DNA of 35,159 nt from Chitinophagaceae bacterium (GTDB lineage: Bacteria > Bacteroidota > Bacteroidia > Chitinophagales > Chitinophagaceae): assembly GCA_013694745.1 (NCBI GenBank), contig JACDBU010000047.1, positions 1 to 35,159 of the forward strand. Direction: 5' to 3'. A program made the position numbers and the translations under genes. This document shows, one piece after another, positions 1-7,443 of this stretch. Within the stretch, counting starts at the first letter, position 1. Each line of letters starts with the position of its first letter. A model generated the notes under the pieces. That model worked only from the letters and a program-made list of their open reading frames with translations, was not told the origin of the DNA and searched no databases.

Positions 1-203
1 ATATCATTTACATGTTTATTAAATTCAGGATAACCTTTAAACTTTTCAGTTTCTTTTGCCCGTTGTGTATTGCTATTCCAAAATTTAGGATTGATCTTTT
101 CGGGAATGTAATGTTTGAGTTTAAACCCGTCATAAGAGATACGGGCAAATAAAGTGGTAGGTGTGTCCGCATCGGGACGTTTGAGATAAAATGAAATATC
201 CAT
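1..203 (-). CDS. Tyrosine recombinase (integrase), N-terminal part only, cut by window edge
   Basis: Reading leftward from an ATG at 203, the frame stays open to base 1 and encodes about 67 residues beginning MDISFYLKRPDADTPTTLFA. The pattern of a short strand, 'LFARISYDGFKLKHYIPEKINPKFWN' spacing and a following charged helix matches the Arm DNA-binding domain found at the N-terminus of Bacteroidota tyrosine recombinases. The catalytic domain (R, H, R, Y residues) would lie to the left, outside the window, so activity cannot be judged. The gene points out of the window, so any element it belongs to probably extends leftward, with its boundary possibly in the gap at 204-550. A perfect minus-7 element sits about 20 bases upstream. 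The family call rests on only the arm domain; a phage or conjugative-element origin cannot be separated. Confidence 0.8.
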   Translation of the reverse strand, partial: MDISFYLKRPDADTPTTLFARISYDGFKLKHYIPEKINPKFWNSNTQRAKETEKFKGYPEFNKHVND

Positions 204-224
204 AATGGCAATAATTGAACATTG

Positions 225-232
225 CAAACATA
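225..232 (-). promoter_or_regulatory. Minus-7 element (TATGTTTG) for the recombinase
   Basis: On the minus strand this reads TATGTTTG, a perfect match to the Bacteroidota TAnnTTTG consensus, ending 21 bases before the recombinase ATG. No clear TTTG minus-33 box is seen at the usual spacing. Confidence 0.5.
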
Positions 233-400
233 CATCTTATTTTGTTTGGGGTACACGTGGGGGTACACTTTATTTTGTTTGTAGTTTTCCGTATTTTTCT
301 TTACTTGGTTTGAAACCATTGCTGCCATTGCATTTTAAAGGAAAAATCAAAAAAGAGAAATTAAAATTAGTTACGTTTAAAGTGGTTCGCCCCACACCAC

Positions 401-442
401 AAAAGCCCCATAAATATTAATTACAATATTTAAGGGGCTTTT
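401..442. terminator. Long bidirectional hairpin, probable terminator
   Basis: AAAAGCCCC at 401-409 pairs with GGGGCTTTT at 434-442, and the inner arms TAAATATT/AATATTTA (411-418, 425-432) extend the stem to 17 pairs with one A-A mismatch around a 6-base loop. The terminal T run is part of the stem on both strands, which suits a bidirectional terminator. No gene ends just before it, so it may instead belong to the recombinase element boundary. Confidence 0.5.
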
Positions 443-514
443 GAATTATAATAAACCCCCGCTTTCAGTTTCAGTAATTTGTATTAAGTATTTCTTTCCC
501 CGCTAATTATTTTT

Positions 515-522
515 TATCTTTA
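515..522 (+). promoter_or_regulatory. Near-consensus minus-7 element (TATCTTTA)
   Basis: One mismatch from TAnnTTTG, 28 bases before the ATG at 551. The upstream TTG box is not evident. Confidence 0.3.
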
Positions 523-550
523 TAAAGCATACTTACCTTAAACTTTCTTT

Positions 551-1219
551 ATGAAACCAGTTATCTGTTTGCTCATTTTATTTTTTTATGCAGGAGCAAT
601 AAAAGCACAGAATGTTGGAGTGGGAATAGCCGTCCCGATTGAAAAATTACACGTTAATGGGGCCATTAAAATTGGTAATACAGCTGGCACTTCGCCGGGT
701 ACACTACGCTTTAACAACGCTTCCAATGAGTTTGAGCTGCACGACAACAGCCAGTGGAATAGCGTTATCAACCGTGAATATGAGCTAACCACAGGAAGTT
801 TATCCACTACCACCCAGGGCACCGAAGTTGATTTCCCGGCAACCAATCTTACAGTGGCCAGTGCAGGCACTTATCTTATCAATTATTACCTGGATGCATA
901 CAATACTTTTAGTCTTAATTGTTTAAATGCCTGCAATAACCCGGTAGTTTACTATACCAACGCTTACCTGTATAATAAATCTTCAATTACAAAATACCAA
1001 ACAATGCGGATTGATTTTTCTTTACAGGATCACAATAGTAGTGGGGGCAGTTCTATTGTAACTTTTTCCTGTCCTGAGCACCAGGTATCCGGCAGCGTTG
1101 TAAAAACTTTGTCAGCAAATGATGTTGTTGGATTTAAAATGGGAAGCGTAGCAGATGCAGGCGCTACCAGCGAGATCAGGATCAGGGCATGTACGTTAAC
1201 CATTGTGAGATTATATTAA
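551..1219 (+). CDS. Secreted surface protein with a C-terminal BclA/C1q-TNF-like domain
   Basis: The 222-residue product starts with a clear signal peptide (about residues 1-19, ending in KAQ). Next is a short repeat-like segment of the form 'VGVGIAVPIEKLHVNGAIKIGNT' followed by 'GTLRFNNASNEFELHDNSQW', which is the standard head of Bacteroidota cell-surface and tail-fibre-like proteins. Residues from about 80 to the end look like an all-beta jelly roll of the BclA/C1q/TNF type, with the 'VASAGTYLINYYLDA' strand and the closing 'ACTLTIVRLY' strand typical of that fold. No type IX sorting tail is visible. It stands alone between the hairpin at 401-442 and the next gene 72 bases on. The partner or ligand cannot be inferred. 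Confidence 0.65.
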   Translation: MKPVICLLILFFYAGAIKAQNVGVGIAVPIEKLHVNGAIKIGNTAGTSPGTLRFNNASNEFELHDNSQWNSVINREYELTTGSLSTTTQGTEVDFPATNLTVASAGTYLINYYLDAYNTFSLNCLNACNNPVVYYTNAYLYNKSSITKYQTMRIDFSLQDHNSSGGSSIVTFSCPEHQVSGSVVKTLSANDVVGFKMGSVADAGATSEIRIRACTLTIVRLY

Positions 1220-1291
1220 GGTAAGCAGATGGTTTATTGCCGTTTATCAATTTTATTAACAAGCCAAAAGCTAATCTCCTAACTTAGATAC

Positions 1292-2026
1292 ATGAAAATA
1301 ATATTACTGGCCATTGCTGTTATAACCCTTTCAACATCTGCCAATTTCTCTTCTAAAGATGTTTTAAAAAAAATGCATGACCGTTATACGGGCAAATGGT
1401 ATAAGACCTTTTCATTTGTGCAAACCACCGAAAATTACCGCCACGACAGCCTTATACGTACTTCAACATGGTATGAAGCGATTGTTTTTCCTGATAAATT
1501 CCGCATGGATTTCGGAGATCTTAAAAATGGGAATGCCATGATCAATAATAAAGATTCGGCGTATGCTTTCCGTAATAATAAACTCATACGCACATCAGTG
1601 AATGATGAAGAACTTACCTTTCTTTTAGGCGGAATGTATTTTTACCCGCTGGATACCACGCTGAACCGGCTTCCACGGTCGGGGTATGACCTCAGTAAGT
1701 TTCATGAAGATACCTGGCAGGGTAAGCCCGTGTATGTAATCGGGGCTGATAATAATGCTGAAAAAACCAGCCAACTATGGATAGATAGAGAAAAACTTAT
1801 TTTGCTGCGCTTCATAAATTTTAAAGACAATCGTAAGGAAGAAGGTGTTTTTGAAAATCATAAACAACTTGGTGGCGGATGGTCTGAAACGAAGTGTACT
1901 TTTTATTTTGATGATAAATTAGTTCAGAAGGAATATTACAAAGAGTGTAAAGTAAATGAGCCTGTTGATCCGGCTGTATTTTCACCCACACAATTTGGCA
2001 AAGTGCATTGGTATAAAGGGAATTAA
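1292..2026 (+). CDS. Periplasmic LolA-like (lipoprotein-sorting fold) protein
   Basis: The 244-residue product has an N-terminal signal peptide (about residues 1-17). The body alternates short strands of the kind 'YKTFSFVQTTENYRHDSLIRTSTWYEAIVFPDKFRMDFG' and 'GKPVYVIGADNNAEKTSQLWIDREKLILLRFINF', which resembles the half-barrel of LolA/LolB-type lipoprotein carriers and the many uncharacterised outer-membrane-lipoprotein-sorting-like proteins of Bacteroidota. I do not recognise it as LolA itself, and the substrate is unknown. Its TAA stop overlaps the stop of the converging gene by 4 bases (TTAA palindrome at 2023-2026), so the two transcripts must run into each other. A TAACTTAG element lies only 4 bases before the ATG. 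Confidence 0.5.
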   Translation: MKIILLAIAVITLSTSANFSSKDVLKKMHDRYTGKWYKTFSFVQTTENYRHDSLIRTSTWYEAIVFPDKFRMDFGDLKNGNAMINNKDSAYAFRNNKLIRTSVNDEELTFLLGGMYFYPLDTTLNRLPRSGYDLSKFHEDTWQGKPVYVIGADNNAEKTSQLWIDREKLILLRFINFKDNRKEEGVFENHKQLGGGWSETKCTFYFDDKLVQKEYYKECKVNEPVDPAVFSPTQFGKVHWYKGN

Positions 2027-2433
2027 CCAGCAGCATCGTTTTCTTCTGCTTTTATATTTTCTAAAGATTCAGAAGCTATTTTGCTGTATTTGGTGGCAAG
2101 TTCTTTGAGCTCTTCTTCGGATTTTTCTTCAATGTTAACCAACTCATTGCTGGCATTTTCGTGAGCGGAAACAAGCTCATTTATTTTGAGGTGAACGGCC
2201 GCAGAGAACCTGTTCACAGATTTTTGTATAATGAAAATGCAGAGAAAAGTTACCGAATTGATAATGGCCATAATGGTTTTATCGCGGGGCTGATCCTGTA
2301 CATGCTTATCAGTAAAATATAGGAATACAAGAATTAAAGCCACAATAAAGGTTATTGAATTCCCCAGCATCCTTGTCGCCAGCATGCTGAACTTTTCAAA
2401 AAGGCTTTCAGCTTTCCGGTAAATGATCTTCAT
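2023..2433 (-). CDS. Low-affinity iron permease family (Fet4-type) membrane protein
   Basis: The 136-residue product has two predicted membrane helices (about residues 25-43 and 56-70). It then has the segment 'FIIQKSVNRFSAAVHLKINELV', which is the hallmark of the low-affinity iron permease family (PF04120), where 'FLIQNTQNRD..ALQLKLDEL' is usual. The C-terminal third is a charged, probably coiled-coil helix ending in an acidic tail. The bacterial members are much shorter than yeast Fet4 and their transport activity is mostly unproven, so 'iron permease' is a family label rather than a demonstrated role. The gene is monocistronic and converges on the LolA-like gene with a 4-base overlap. Confidence 0.75.
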   Translation of the reverse strand: MKIIYRKAESLFEKFSMLATRMLGNSITFIVALILVFLYFTDKHVQDQPRDKTIMAIINSVTFLCIFIIQKSVNRFSAAVHLKINELVSAHENASNELVNIEEKSEEELKELATKYSKIASESLENIKAEENDAAG

Positions 2434-2561
2434 AAAGTAATTTTTTGCAATTATTTACCCAATGGGTATTTACTCTTAACAACTTTTACGCCAGCAAGGG
2501 TAATTGCGAAAAACATTTGATAAAGAACACGTTAAAACGACTTATCAAAATGCAAAATATG

Positions 2562-2592
2562 ATTGAGTTGGCTTAACTATTCAGTAAATTTG
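2562..2592 (+). promoter_or_regulatory. Full Bacteroidota-type promoter for the GH3 operon
   Basis: ATTG (2562-2565), a 19-base spacer, then a perfect TAAATTTG (2585-2592), 23 bases before the GH3 start. This is the best-formed promoter in the window and probably drives the run to mtgA. Confidence 0.7.
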
Positions 2593-2615
2593 TTAACCTT
2601 AACCAATTATATTTA

Positions 2616-4145
2616 ATGGCTTTGATCGATCTTAAGCTGCCAAAATCTATTGCCCGCGCACTAAATTTACCCGTGAGCTCTCCTAAACGGCAACAAATAA
2701 AAGTGCTTAAGAAAATGTTGCGTAAGGCCCGGTTTACAGAGTTTGGCCAAAAATATAAGTTTGATGAAATATTGTTAAACCGTCATCCTGCCAAATCATT
2801 CCAACAGCTTGTACCCGCATATAATTACAATAAAATTTACGATGAATGGTGGCATAAAACGCTGGATGGAAAGCCGGATATTTGCTGGCCGGGGGTGGTA
2901 AAACTTTTTGCATTAAGCAGCGGCACCAGTGAATCAGCCAGTAAATACATACCCATTACAAAGGAATTAATAAGATCTAATACGATTACCTGCATAAGGC
3001 AATTAATAAGCCTGGCAACCTATACAAATGTGCCGAGAAGTTCTGTAAGCCGTGGTTGGCTGATGCTCGGCGGCAGTACACAATTACAAAAGGGGCCAAC
3101 TTATTTTGCAGGTGATCTTAGTGGCATCCAGGCTAAAAATATCCCTTTTTGGTTCCAGGGTATGTATAAACCCGGCAAAAAAATTGCGCAGTTAAAAGAC
3201 TGGAGTAAGAAGTTAGACGAGATAGTAGAGAAAGCTCCCGAATGGGACATCGCTTTTTTAGTTGGCGTTCCGGCATGGGTGCAATTGTGCATGGAAAAAG
3301 TAATAGAGCGTTATAATCTTAAAAATATTCACGAGATATGGCCAAATCTTGCATTTTTTGTGCATGGCGGCGTATCGCTTGAACCGTACAAAAAAGGTTT
3401 CAATAAATTATTAGGGAAGCCAATAACTTTTATTGAAACCTACCTGGCAAGTGAAGGATTTTTGGCGTATCAGAATAAACAGGATGCAAAAGGAATGCGG
3501 CTTGTAATAAACAATAATATATTTTTTGAATTTGTTCCTTTTGATGATGAAAATTTTGACAGTGAAGGAAATATGGCAGAAGATCCAAAAGCATTGATGA
3601 TACACGAAGTAGAAGCAGGAAAGGATTACGCATTATTGATCAGTACCAATGCGGGTGCCTGGAGATATTCAATTGGCGACACTATTCGCTTTGTTGATAT
3701 CGAAAAAAGCGAGATCATTATTACCGGCAGGACAAAGCATTTTTTAAGCCTGGTTGGTGAGCATCTTAGTGTTGACAATATGAATAAGGCTATCCAGCTT
3801 GCCAGTGAAGAATTAAACATATCCATTCCGGAATTTACAGTGGCAGGCATACCATACGGAACATTTTTTGCTCATCAATGGTACCTGGCTACCGATGATA
3901 AAGTAAATACCGAAGAGATGAGGATCAGGATAGATAATCATTTAAAAGACTTGAATGATGATTATGAAGTGGAAAGGAAACATGCGCTGAAAGCTGTTTT
4001 GGTAGATGTGCTGAGCGAAAAGACTTTTATGGATTTTATGAGATCCCAGGGTAAGGTTGGGGGTCAGCATAAATTTCCGCGGGTGCTGAAAGGAAAAATG
4101 CTTGAAGACTGGCAAAAATTCTTAAAAGGAGAGCCGGTAAAATAA
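2616..4145 (+). CDS. GH3 family acyl-adenylating (acyl-amido synthetase-like) protein
   Basis: The 509-residue product matches the bacterial GH3 family, relatives of plant enzymes that activate carboxylic acids with ATP and join them to amino acids. The visible landmarks are the ATP-binding loop 'ALSSGTSESASKYIPIT' (residues about 99-115, SSGTS at 101-105), the 'TYLASEGFLAYQ' segment, 'LLISTNAGAWRYSIGDTIRF' (the Y-R-x-x-G-D-type nucleotide motif) and 'ITGRTKHFLSLVGEHLS' at the hinge. There is no signal peptide, so it should be cytosolic. It is full length for the family. It heads a run of four genes, with a LysE exporter starting 47 bases downstream. The acid and amino acid substrates of bacterial GH3 proteins are largely unknown and are not deducible here. 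Confidence 0.85.
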   Translation: MALIDLKLPKSIARALNLPVSSPKRQQIKVLKKMLRKARFTEFGQKYKFDEILLNRHPAKSFQQLVPAYNYNKIYDEWWHKTLDGKPDICWPGVVKLFALSSGTSESASKYIPITKELIRSNTITCIRQLISLATYTNVPRSSVSRGWLMLGGSTQLQKGPTYFAGDLSGIQAKNIPFWFQGMYKPGKKIAQLKDWSKKLDEIVEKAPEWDIAFLVGVPAWVQLCMEKVIERYNLKNIHEIWPNLAFFVHGGVSLEPYKKGFNKLLGKPITFIETYLASEGFLAYQNKQDAKGMRLVINNNIFFEFVPFDDENFDSEGNMAEDPKALMIHEVEAGKDYALLISTNAGAWRYSIGDTIRFVDIEKSEIIITGRTKHFLSLVGEHLSVDNMNKAIQLASEELNISIPEFTVAGIPYGTFFAHQWYLATDDKVNTEEMRIRIDNHLKDLNDDYEVERKHALKAVLVDVLSEKTFMDFMRSQGKVGGQHKFPRVLKGKMLEDWQKFLKGEPVK

Positions 4146-4192
4146 TTGTTGCAACACCTTGATGATCTGCAGTACCAACTTAAATTTACAGG

Positions 4193-4840
4193 ATGACGGA
4201 TATAATACAGGCGCTGTTAAAAGGGTTGCTGATGGGCCTTTTGTTAGTGATCTCCGTGGGGCCGGTAATATTTACCATCATAAAGCAAAGTATAAATAAC
4301 GGTAAAGAGGGAGGTTTTAGTTTTGTAGCCGGGGTATGGGTGAGTGATTTTCTGTGGGTTATGATAAGCAATTTATTTTCTGCATTTGTAACGGGACTTC
4401 TGGATTACAAAAAGCCTATAGGCATAGCGGGCAGTTTGATCTTGCTAAGTATGGGCGTTTTTTATCTTTTTTTCAAAAAAGTGAAACTGCATCCCGATGA
4501 TATTAAATTACCGCCACTCCAGGCAAGTGACCATGTTAAAATAGCGCTGCAGGGCTTTTTATTAAATACTTTAAACCCCGCAGTAATGGGCTTTTGGCTC
4601 ACCTCCGCAACAGCAATCGCCGTTACCCATACAGTCAGGGAAAGAATAATAATTTTTGCAACCTGCCTTATCATAAATATGAGTTCGGATGTGGGAAAGG
4701 TTGTACTTGCCGGCCGGCTGCGGTCTAAACTTACCATCCATAATATCAAGGTAATCAACAGGGTTTCCGGCTTAATATTTTTACTTTTCGGCTCCGCGTT
4801 ACTGTTAGGCCTTTTATTTTTTGTAAAGAAACATCATTAA
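4193..4840 (+). CDS. LysE/RhtB family amino acid exporter
   Basis: The 215-residue product has about six hydrophobic segments. The family's N-terminal pattern is clear: 'GLLMGLLLVISVGPVIFTIIKQSINNGKEGGFSFVAGVWVSDFLWVMISN'. A second signature, 'LLNTLNPAVMGFWLTSATAI', follows in the centre with the conserved N-P. These are typical of LysE-type inner-membrane exporters of amino acids and small derivatives. It lies 47 bases after the GH3 gene and 9 bases before the next, so it is probably co-transcribed with both. The neighbouring GH3 enzyme raises the idea that it exports an acyl-amino acid or the amino acid itself; that is inference. The substrate is not determinable from sequence. Confidence 0.85.
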   Translation: MTDIIQALLKGLLMGLLLVISVGPVIFTIIKQSINNGKEGGFSFVAGVWVSDFLWVMISNLFSAFVTGLLDYKKPIGIAGSLILLSMGVFYLFFKKVKLHPDDIKLPPLQASDHVKIALQGFLLNTLNPAVMGFWLTSATAIAVTHTVRERIIIFATCLIINMSSDVGKVVLAGRLRSKLTIHNIKVINRVSGLIFLLFGSALLLGLLFFVKKHH

Positions 4841-4849
4841 ACAGCCTCC

Positions 4850-5404
4850 ATGAAAACAGTTGTAATCATATCCCTGCTTTTAAACCAACTGTGTGCCTGT
4901 TCACAATCCGCCGATTTTCTGGTTCTTAAGAAAAATGATCATGCGATAAAAATGTTTTATTCCGGCAGTAATATTTCTTTTACAACGCCTACCGGGTATT
5001 ACACCGGTAACATCCGTTCAATTTATAAAGACACCGTATTTCTTACTGAATACGATATACGCCAGGTTCCAACAAACCTTGGTGTATATACAGTAGATAC
5101 GGTTGCAAGGTATCAGCTGGCGTTCAATTATAAAGACATCCTGGCCATTGGCGCAAAAGAGAAAAAGGGATTCGACTGGAAAGCGAGTGGTGGCGCATTG
5201 TTCGGCGGCGGCATATTGCTGACCACCGTCGGGCTTGGTACATGGCTTTTTACGAAGCCCGGCAGCCAGTATTATGCTGCTCCCTACCTGGTTGCAGGAT
5301 CCGCTGCTTTAGCAGGAATCGGGTATTTATTGTTGAAATCAAACAATAAGGGAATGGTCATTAGTAAAAAATATCAACTTGCCTATATGCAGGTAAAGAA
5401 ATAA
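4850..5404 (+). CDS. Uncharacterised exported protein with glycine-rich membrane hairpin
   Basis: I do not recognise a named family. The 184-residue product begins with an export signal that ends in L-C-A-C (residues 14-17), which could be a weak lipobox or a normal signal peptide. Residues about 25-100 form a beta-rich domain with 'GNIRSIYKDTVFLTEYDIRQVP', a pattern seen in many small Bacteroidota proteins that handle a short SH3-like repeat. Residues about 110-160 contain two glycine- and alanine-rich hydrophobic segments separated by a short loop, like a glycine-zipper hairpin. The C-terminus is short and basic. It sits 9 bases after the LysE gene and 11 before mtgA, which fits a cell-envelope role, but no function can be assigned. 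Confidence 0.6.
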   Translation: MKTVVIISLLLNQLCACSQSADFLVLKKNDHAIKMFYSGSNISFTTPTGYYTGNIRSIYKDTVFLTEYDIRQVPTNLGVYTVDTVARYQLAFNYKDILAIGAKEKKGFDWKASGGALFGGGILLTTVGLGTWLFTKPGSQYYAAPYLVAGSAALAGIGYLLLKSNNKGMVISKKYQLAYMQVKK

Positions 5405-5415
5405 ATATTCCGCTT

Positions 5416-6126
5416 TTGCAAAAGGCCAAAAAAAAGAAAAGATCTCACCTTTCCAAAATAGTATCGGTCTTAAAGAAAATTATTTTATACGGCTTTATTC
5501 TTTCCGTTTTTTATGCAGTGTTTTGCAAATGGGTTGATCCTCCAATTACCCTTACCCAACTTAACAGCATTTTATTGCGTCGTGGATTAAACAGGGATTA
5601 TGTTAGCATGGATCAAATCAGTCCAAACATCAAGCTGGCAGTAATGTGCGGCGAAGATCAATTGTTTCCTGATCATGATGGGTTTGATTTTAAAAGCATA
5701 CAAAAAGCCATGAAACACAATCAAAGAACCAGGTCACTCCGTGGGGCAAGCACGATCAGTCAGCAGGCAGCAAAAAATGTTTTTTTATGGCAGCATGGGG
5801 GTTATTTCAGAAAAGGACTTGAAGTGTATTTTACATTTATGATAGAACACCTGTGGAGTAAAAAACGGATACTGGAAGTCTACCTGAATGTAGCAGAAAT
5901 GGGGAAAGGTGTTTTTGGAGTGGAGGCAGCCTCCAAAAAATATTTTAATAAGCACGCCAGTGAATTAAGTAAAATGGAGTCAGCGATGATCGCTGCCTGC
6001 CTGCCCAACCCTATTGAATATACTATAAAGCCACTATCAGCACACGTTTCGGCAAGGTCGGGGTGGATCATGAACCAAATGGAACATTTGCAGGTCGACC
6101 CCGACATCAGGGAACTTACCCGGTAA
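5416..6126 (+). CDS. mtgA: Monofunctional peptidoglycan glycosyltransferase (GT51)
   Basis: The 236-residue product polymerises lipid II into glycan strands at the periplasmic face of the inner membrane. A basic N-terminus is followed by one membrane helix (about residues 20-38). The GT51 motifs are all present: 'GEDQLFPDHDGFD' with the catalytic Glu at about residue 80, 'RGASTISQQAAKNVFLW', 'KKRILEVYLNVAEMGKGVFGVEAASKKYF' and 'ESAMIAACLPNP'. There is no transpeptidase domain, so it is the monofunctional type and of normal length. The start is TTG at 5416: it lies 11 bases after the previous stop, and the first in-frame ATG is well inside the protein. The TTG falls within the 12-base palindrome CTTTTGCAAAAG (5413-5424). 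It is the last gene of the GH3 run. Confidence 0.92.
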   Translation: MQKAKKKKRSHLSKIVSVLKKIILYGFILSVFYAVFCKWVDPPITLTQLNSILLRRGLNRDYVSMDQISPNIKLAVMCGEDQLFPDHDGFDFKSIQKAMKHNQRTRSLRGASTISQQAAKNVFLWQHGGYFRKGLEVYFTFMIEHLWSKKRILEVYLNVAEMGKGVFGVEAASKKYFNKHASELSKMESAMIAACLPNPIEYTIKPLSAHVSARSGWIMNQMEHLQVDPDIRELTR

Positions 6127-6147
6127 AAGTCACTTAAATTTACTTCA

Positions 6148-6708
6148 TCAATTAAAATAATGATTGATACCGTCCTTTGCTATAGTGAATCTTTGGTCAT
6201 AACTACCGCGAATATCAATCCAGGATAAGGATTGATTAACCATGATATCTTTATAAAAAAAGTATAATTTTTTTCTCGTTGCAGGGTCCGGATATTCCCG
6301 GAGTGCATCTTTTATCCAGGGGAGATCGACATTGCAGAGCAAATAAAGATCGTATTTTCTAACAGCGATCTGGTTCAATATCCAGGAGTGGCATTTGCCA
6401 AAAACAAATTCACTCCAAACCTTAATAACATACAGATCAGTATCAACGAAAAGAAGGCCCGGGGTTTTAGAAACAGGAGCGGAGAGTTGCGTTTGTACGC
6501 CAGGCATTTTTTTTGCTATAGCATCTTCCTCTCGCACCTGTCCTTTGGCAATTTCAAGCAGTGTATCATACGTGTATGCGGTACCGTTAACTTCAAGAAA
6601 ATGCCTGGCATATTCCGGCACCCATGCTGTTTTATAATGTTCAGCAAGCCGGGCGCATAAAGTACTTTTACCGGTTGACTCAGGGCCAATCACAACAATT
6701 CTTCGCAT
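6148..6708 (-). CDS. Ribosylnicotinamide kinase (NadR-type ATPase domain)
   Basis: The 186-residue product is a stand-alone P-loop kinase matching the C-terminal kinase domain of NadR, which phosphorylates nicotinamide riboside to NMN in the cytosol. The Walker A loop is GPESTGKST (residues 8-16), followed by 'WVPEYARHFL', the acidic 'LLFVDTDLYVIKVWSEFVFG' (Walker B-like) and the C-terminal 'DIRGSYDQRF'. There is no NMN adenylyltransferase domain and no DNA-binding domain, so it should not be a transcriptional regulator. It begins 4 bases after the end of pnuC on the same strand; this pairing of importer and kinase is a well-known salvage module and supports the riboside as substrate. Its stop faces mtgA across a 21-base gap. 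Confidence 0.9.
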   Translation of the reverse strand: MRRIVVIGPESTGKSTLCARLAEHYKTAWVPEYARHFLEVNGTAYTYDTLLEIAKGQVREEDAIAKKMPGVQTQLSAPVSKTPGLLFVDTDLYVIKVWSEFVFGKCHSWILNQIAVRKYDLYLLCNVDLPWIKDALREYPDPATRKKLYFFYKDIMVNQSLSWIDIRGSYDQRFTIAKDGINHYFN

Positions 6709-6712
6709 TATT

Positions 6713-7357
6713 TTATTCTATTGTTTTTACTAATTTTTCTACTTTAGCGCGGGCTATCCATTCCATTAAGCCCCATACAGCCATGATCAGTAAGACGACA
6801 TAATACACACTGGTAAACACATAATGTTTTACAAAGTAAAGGGGGATAGAGGCAATATTGGTGGCTATCCACCAATACCAGCTTTCCACTTTTTTCTTGG
6901 CCATAAGCCACATACCGGTGAAAGCCGTGGCGCTTGCAAAAGCATCAGCCCAGGGTATGGCACCGGGCGCAAAATCTTTTTTGAGATAAGTGAGAGCCGC
7001 AAAAATGGCTGCATAAAACGAAAGAAAAAAAAGGGACTGGTTAAACCAGTCTTTTTTGCTACTGCGGGTTATAACCACTACGTGCATGTGTTGGCGGTCT
7101 TTTCTTGTCCACAAAATCCAGCCATAAATGCTCATTATGGTATAATACAAATTTACCCCCGCTTCTCCCAGCAGGCTTCCTTTAAAACTGATGTAGATAT
7201 AAATGATGGTGTTTATTAAACCTACGGGGTACACCAGGATATTTTCTTTCCTGGAAAACCAGACACTCGCAATGCCAAAAAAAACCGCCAGGTATTCCAG
7301 CCAGGTGGTCTCCTTCATGCCGGCAATGAACTGATGATAAATTTCCGGTAAGGTCAA
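6713..7357 (-). CDS. pnuC: Nicotinamide riboside transporter PnuC
   Basis: The 214-residue inner-membrane protein has about seven hydrophobic segments. It shows the PnuC pattern 'WLEYLAVFFGIASVWFSRKENILVYPVGLINTIIYIYISF' and 'GVNLYYTIMSIYGWILW', then 'WYWWIATNIASIPLYFVKHYVFTSVYYVVLLIMAVWGLMEW' near the C-terminus. PnuC moves nicotinamide riboside by facilitated diffusion, trapped by the downstream kinase. The start is TTG at 7357: an in-frame TAG sits immediately before it, and the next ATG (residue 14) would trim the usual N-terminus. Some Bacteroidota PnuC relatives carry thiamine and are preceded by a TPP riboswitch; here the 85-base leader has only a terminator and promoter, and the kinase partner favours nicotinamide riboside. 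Confidence 0.92.
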   Translation of the reverse strand: MTLPEIYHQFIAGMKETTWLEYLAVFFGIASVWFSRKENILVYPVGLINTIIYIYISFKGSLLGEAGVNLYYTIMSIYGWILWTRKDRQHMHVVVITRSSKKDWFNQSLFFLSFYAAIFAALTYLKKDFAPGAIPWADAFASATAFTGMWLMAKKKVESWYWWIATNIASIPLYFVKHYVFTSVYYVVLLIMAVWGLMEWIARAKVEKLVKTIE

Positions 7358-7375
7358 CTATGGAAAATTTAAATT

Positions 7376-7383
7376 CAAAAGTA
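7376..7383 (-). promoter_or_regulatory. pnuC: Minus-7 element (TACTTTTG) for pnuC
   Basis: On the minus strand a perfect TAnnTTTG ends 18 bases before the pnuC TTG start. It lies just downstream of the terminator of the preceding gene, so pnuC and the kinase have their own promoter. Confidence 0.55.
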
Positions 7384-7394
7384 GTTTATGTAAA

Positions 7395-7420
7395 ATAAAA
7401 AAGCATCTTTTGCAAGATGC
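7395..7420 (-). terminator. Rho-independent terminator of the Nfu gene
   Basis: On the minus strand GCATCTT, a 4-base loop GCAA and AAGATGC form a 7-pair stem followed directly by a T run (A run at 7395-7402 on the plus strand). It begins 23 bases after the Nfu stop. Confidence 0.85.
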
Positions 7421-7443
7421 CTCATAAATAAGTTCATGAAATA

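Larger units (their letters stand above)
204..550. other. Gene-poor gap next to the recombinase; short direct repeats and a hairpin, candidate attachment region
   Basis: No convincing gene lies here. TTATTTTGTTTG occurs at 237-248 and again at 270-281, and GGGGTACAC occurs at 248-256 and 260-268, so the recombinase upstream region holds two interleaved direct repeats. A long near-perfect hairpin follows at 401-442. Recombinase genes usually lie beside their attachment site, so the repeats could be recombinase binding sites and this gap an element boundary, but the other end is outside the window. No complete tRNA or tmRNA is present. Confidence 0.5.

Noticed and set aside
8-328. Minus-strand open frame of 106 codons over the recombinase start
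   Set aside because: It is in a different frame from the Arm-domain coding sequence and shows no domain pattern.
381-400. Sequence GTGGTTCG followed by CCCCACACCA, resembling a tRNA 3' end with CCA
   Set aside because: Only about 15 bases lie between the putative T-loop and CCA and no matching acceptor or D/anticodon arms exist upstream; not a tRNA, and calling it an attachment-site remnant would be speculation.
7358-7443. TPP or NAD riboswitch before pnuC
   Set aside because: The leader is too short and contains only the upstream gene's terminator and a minus-7 element.
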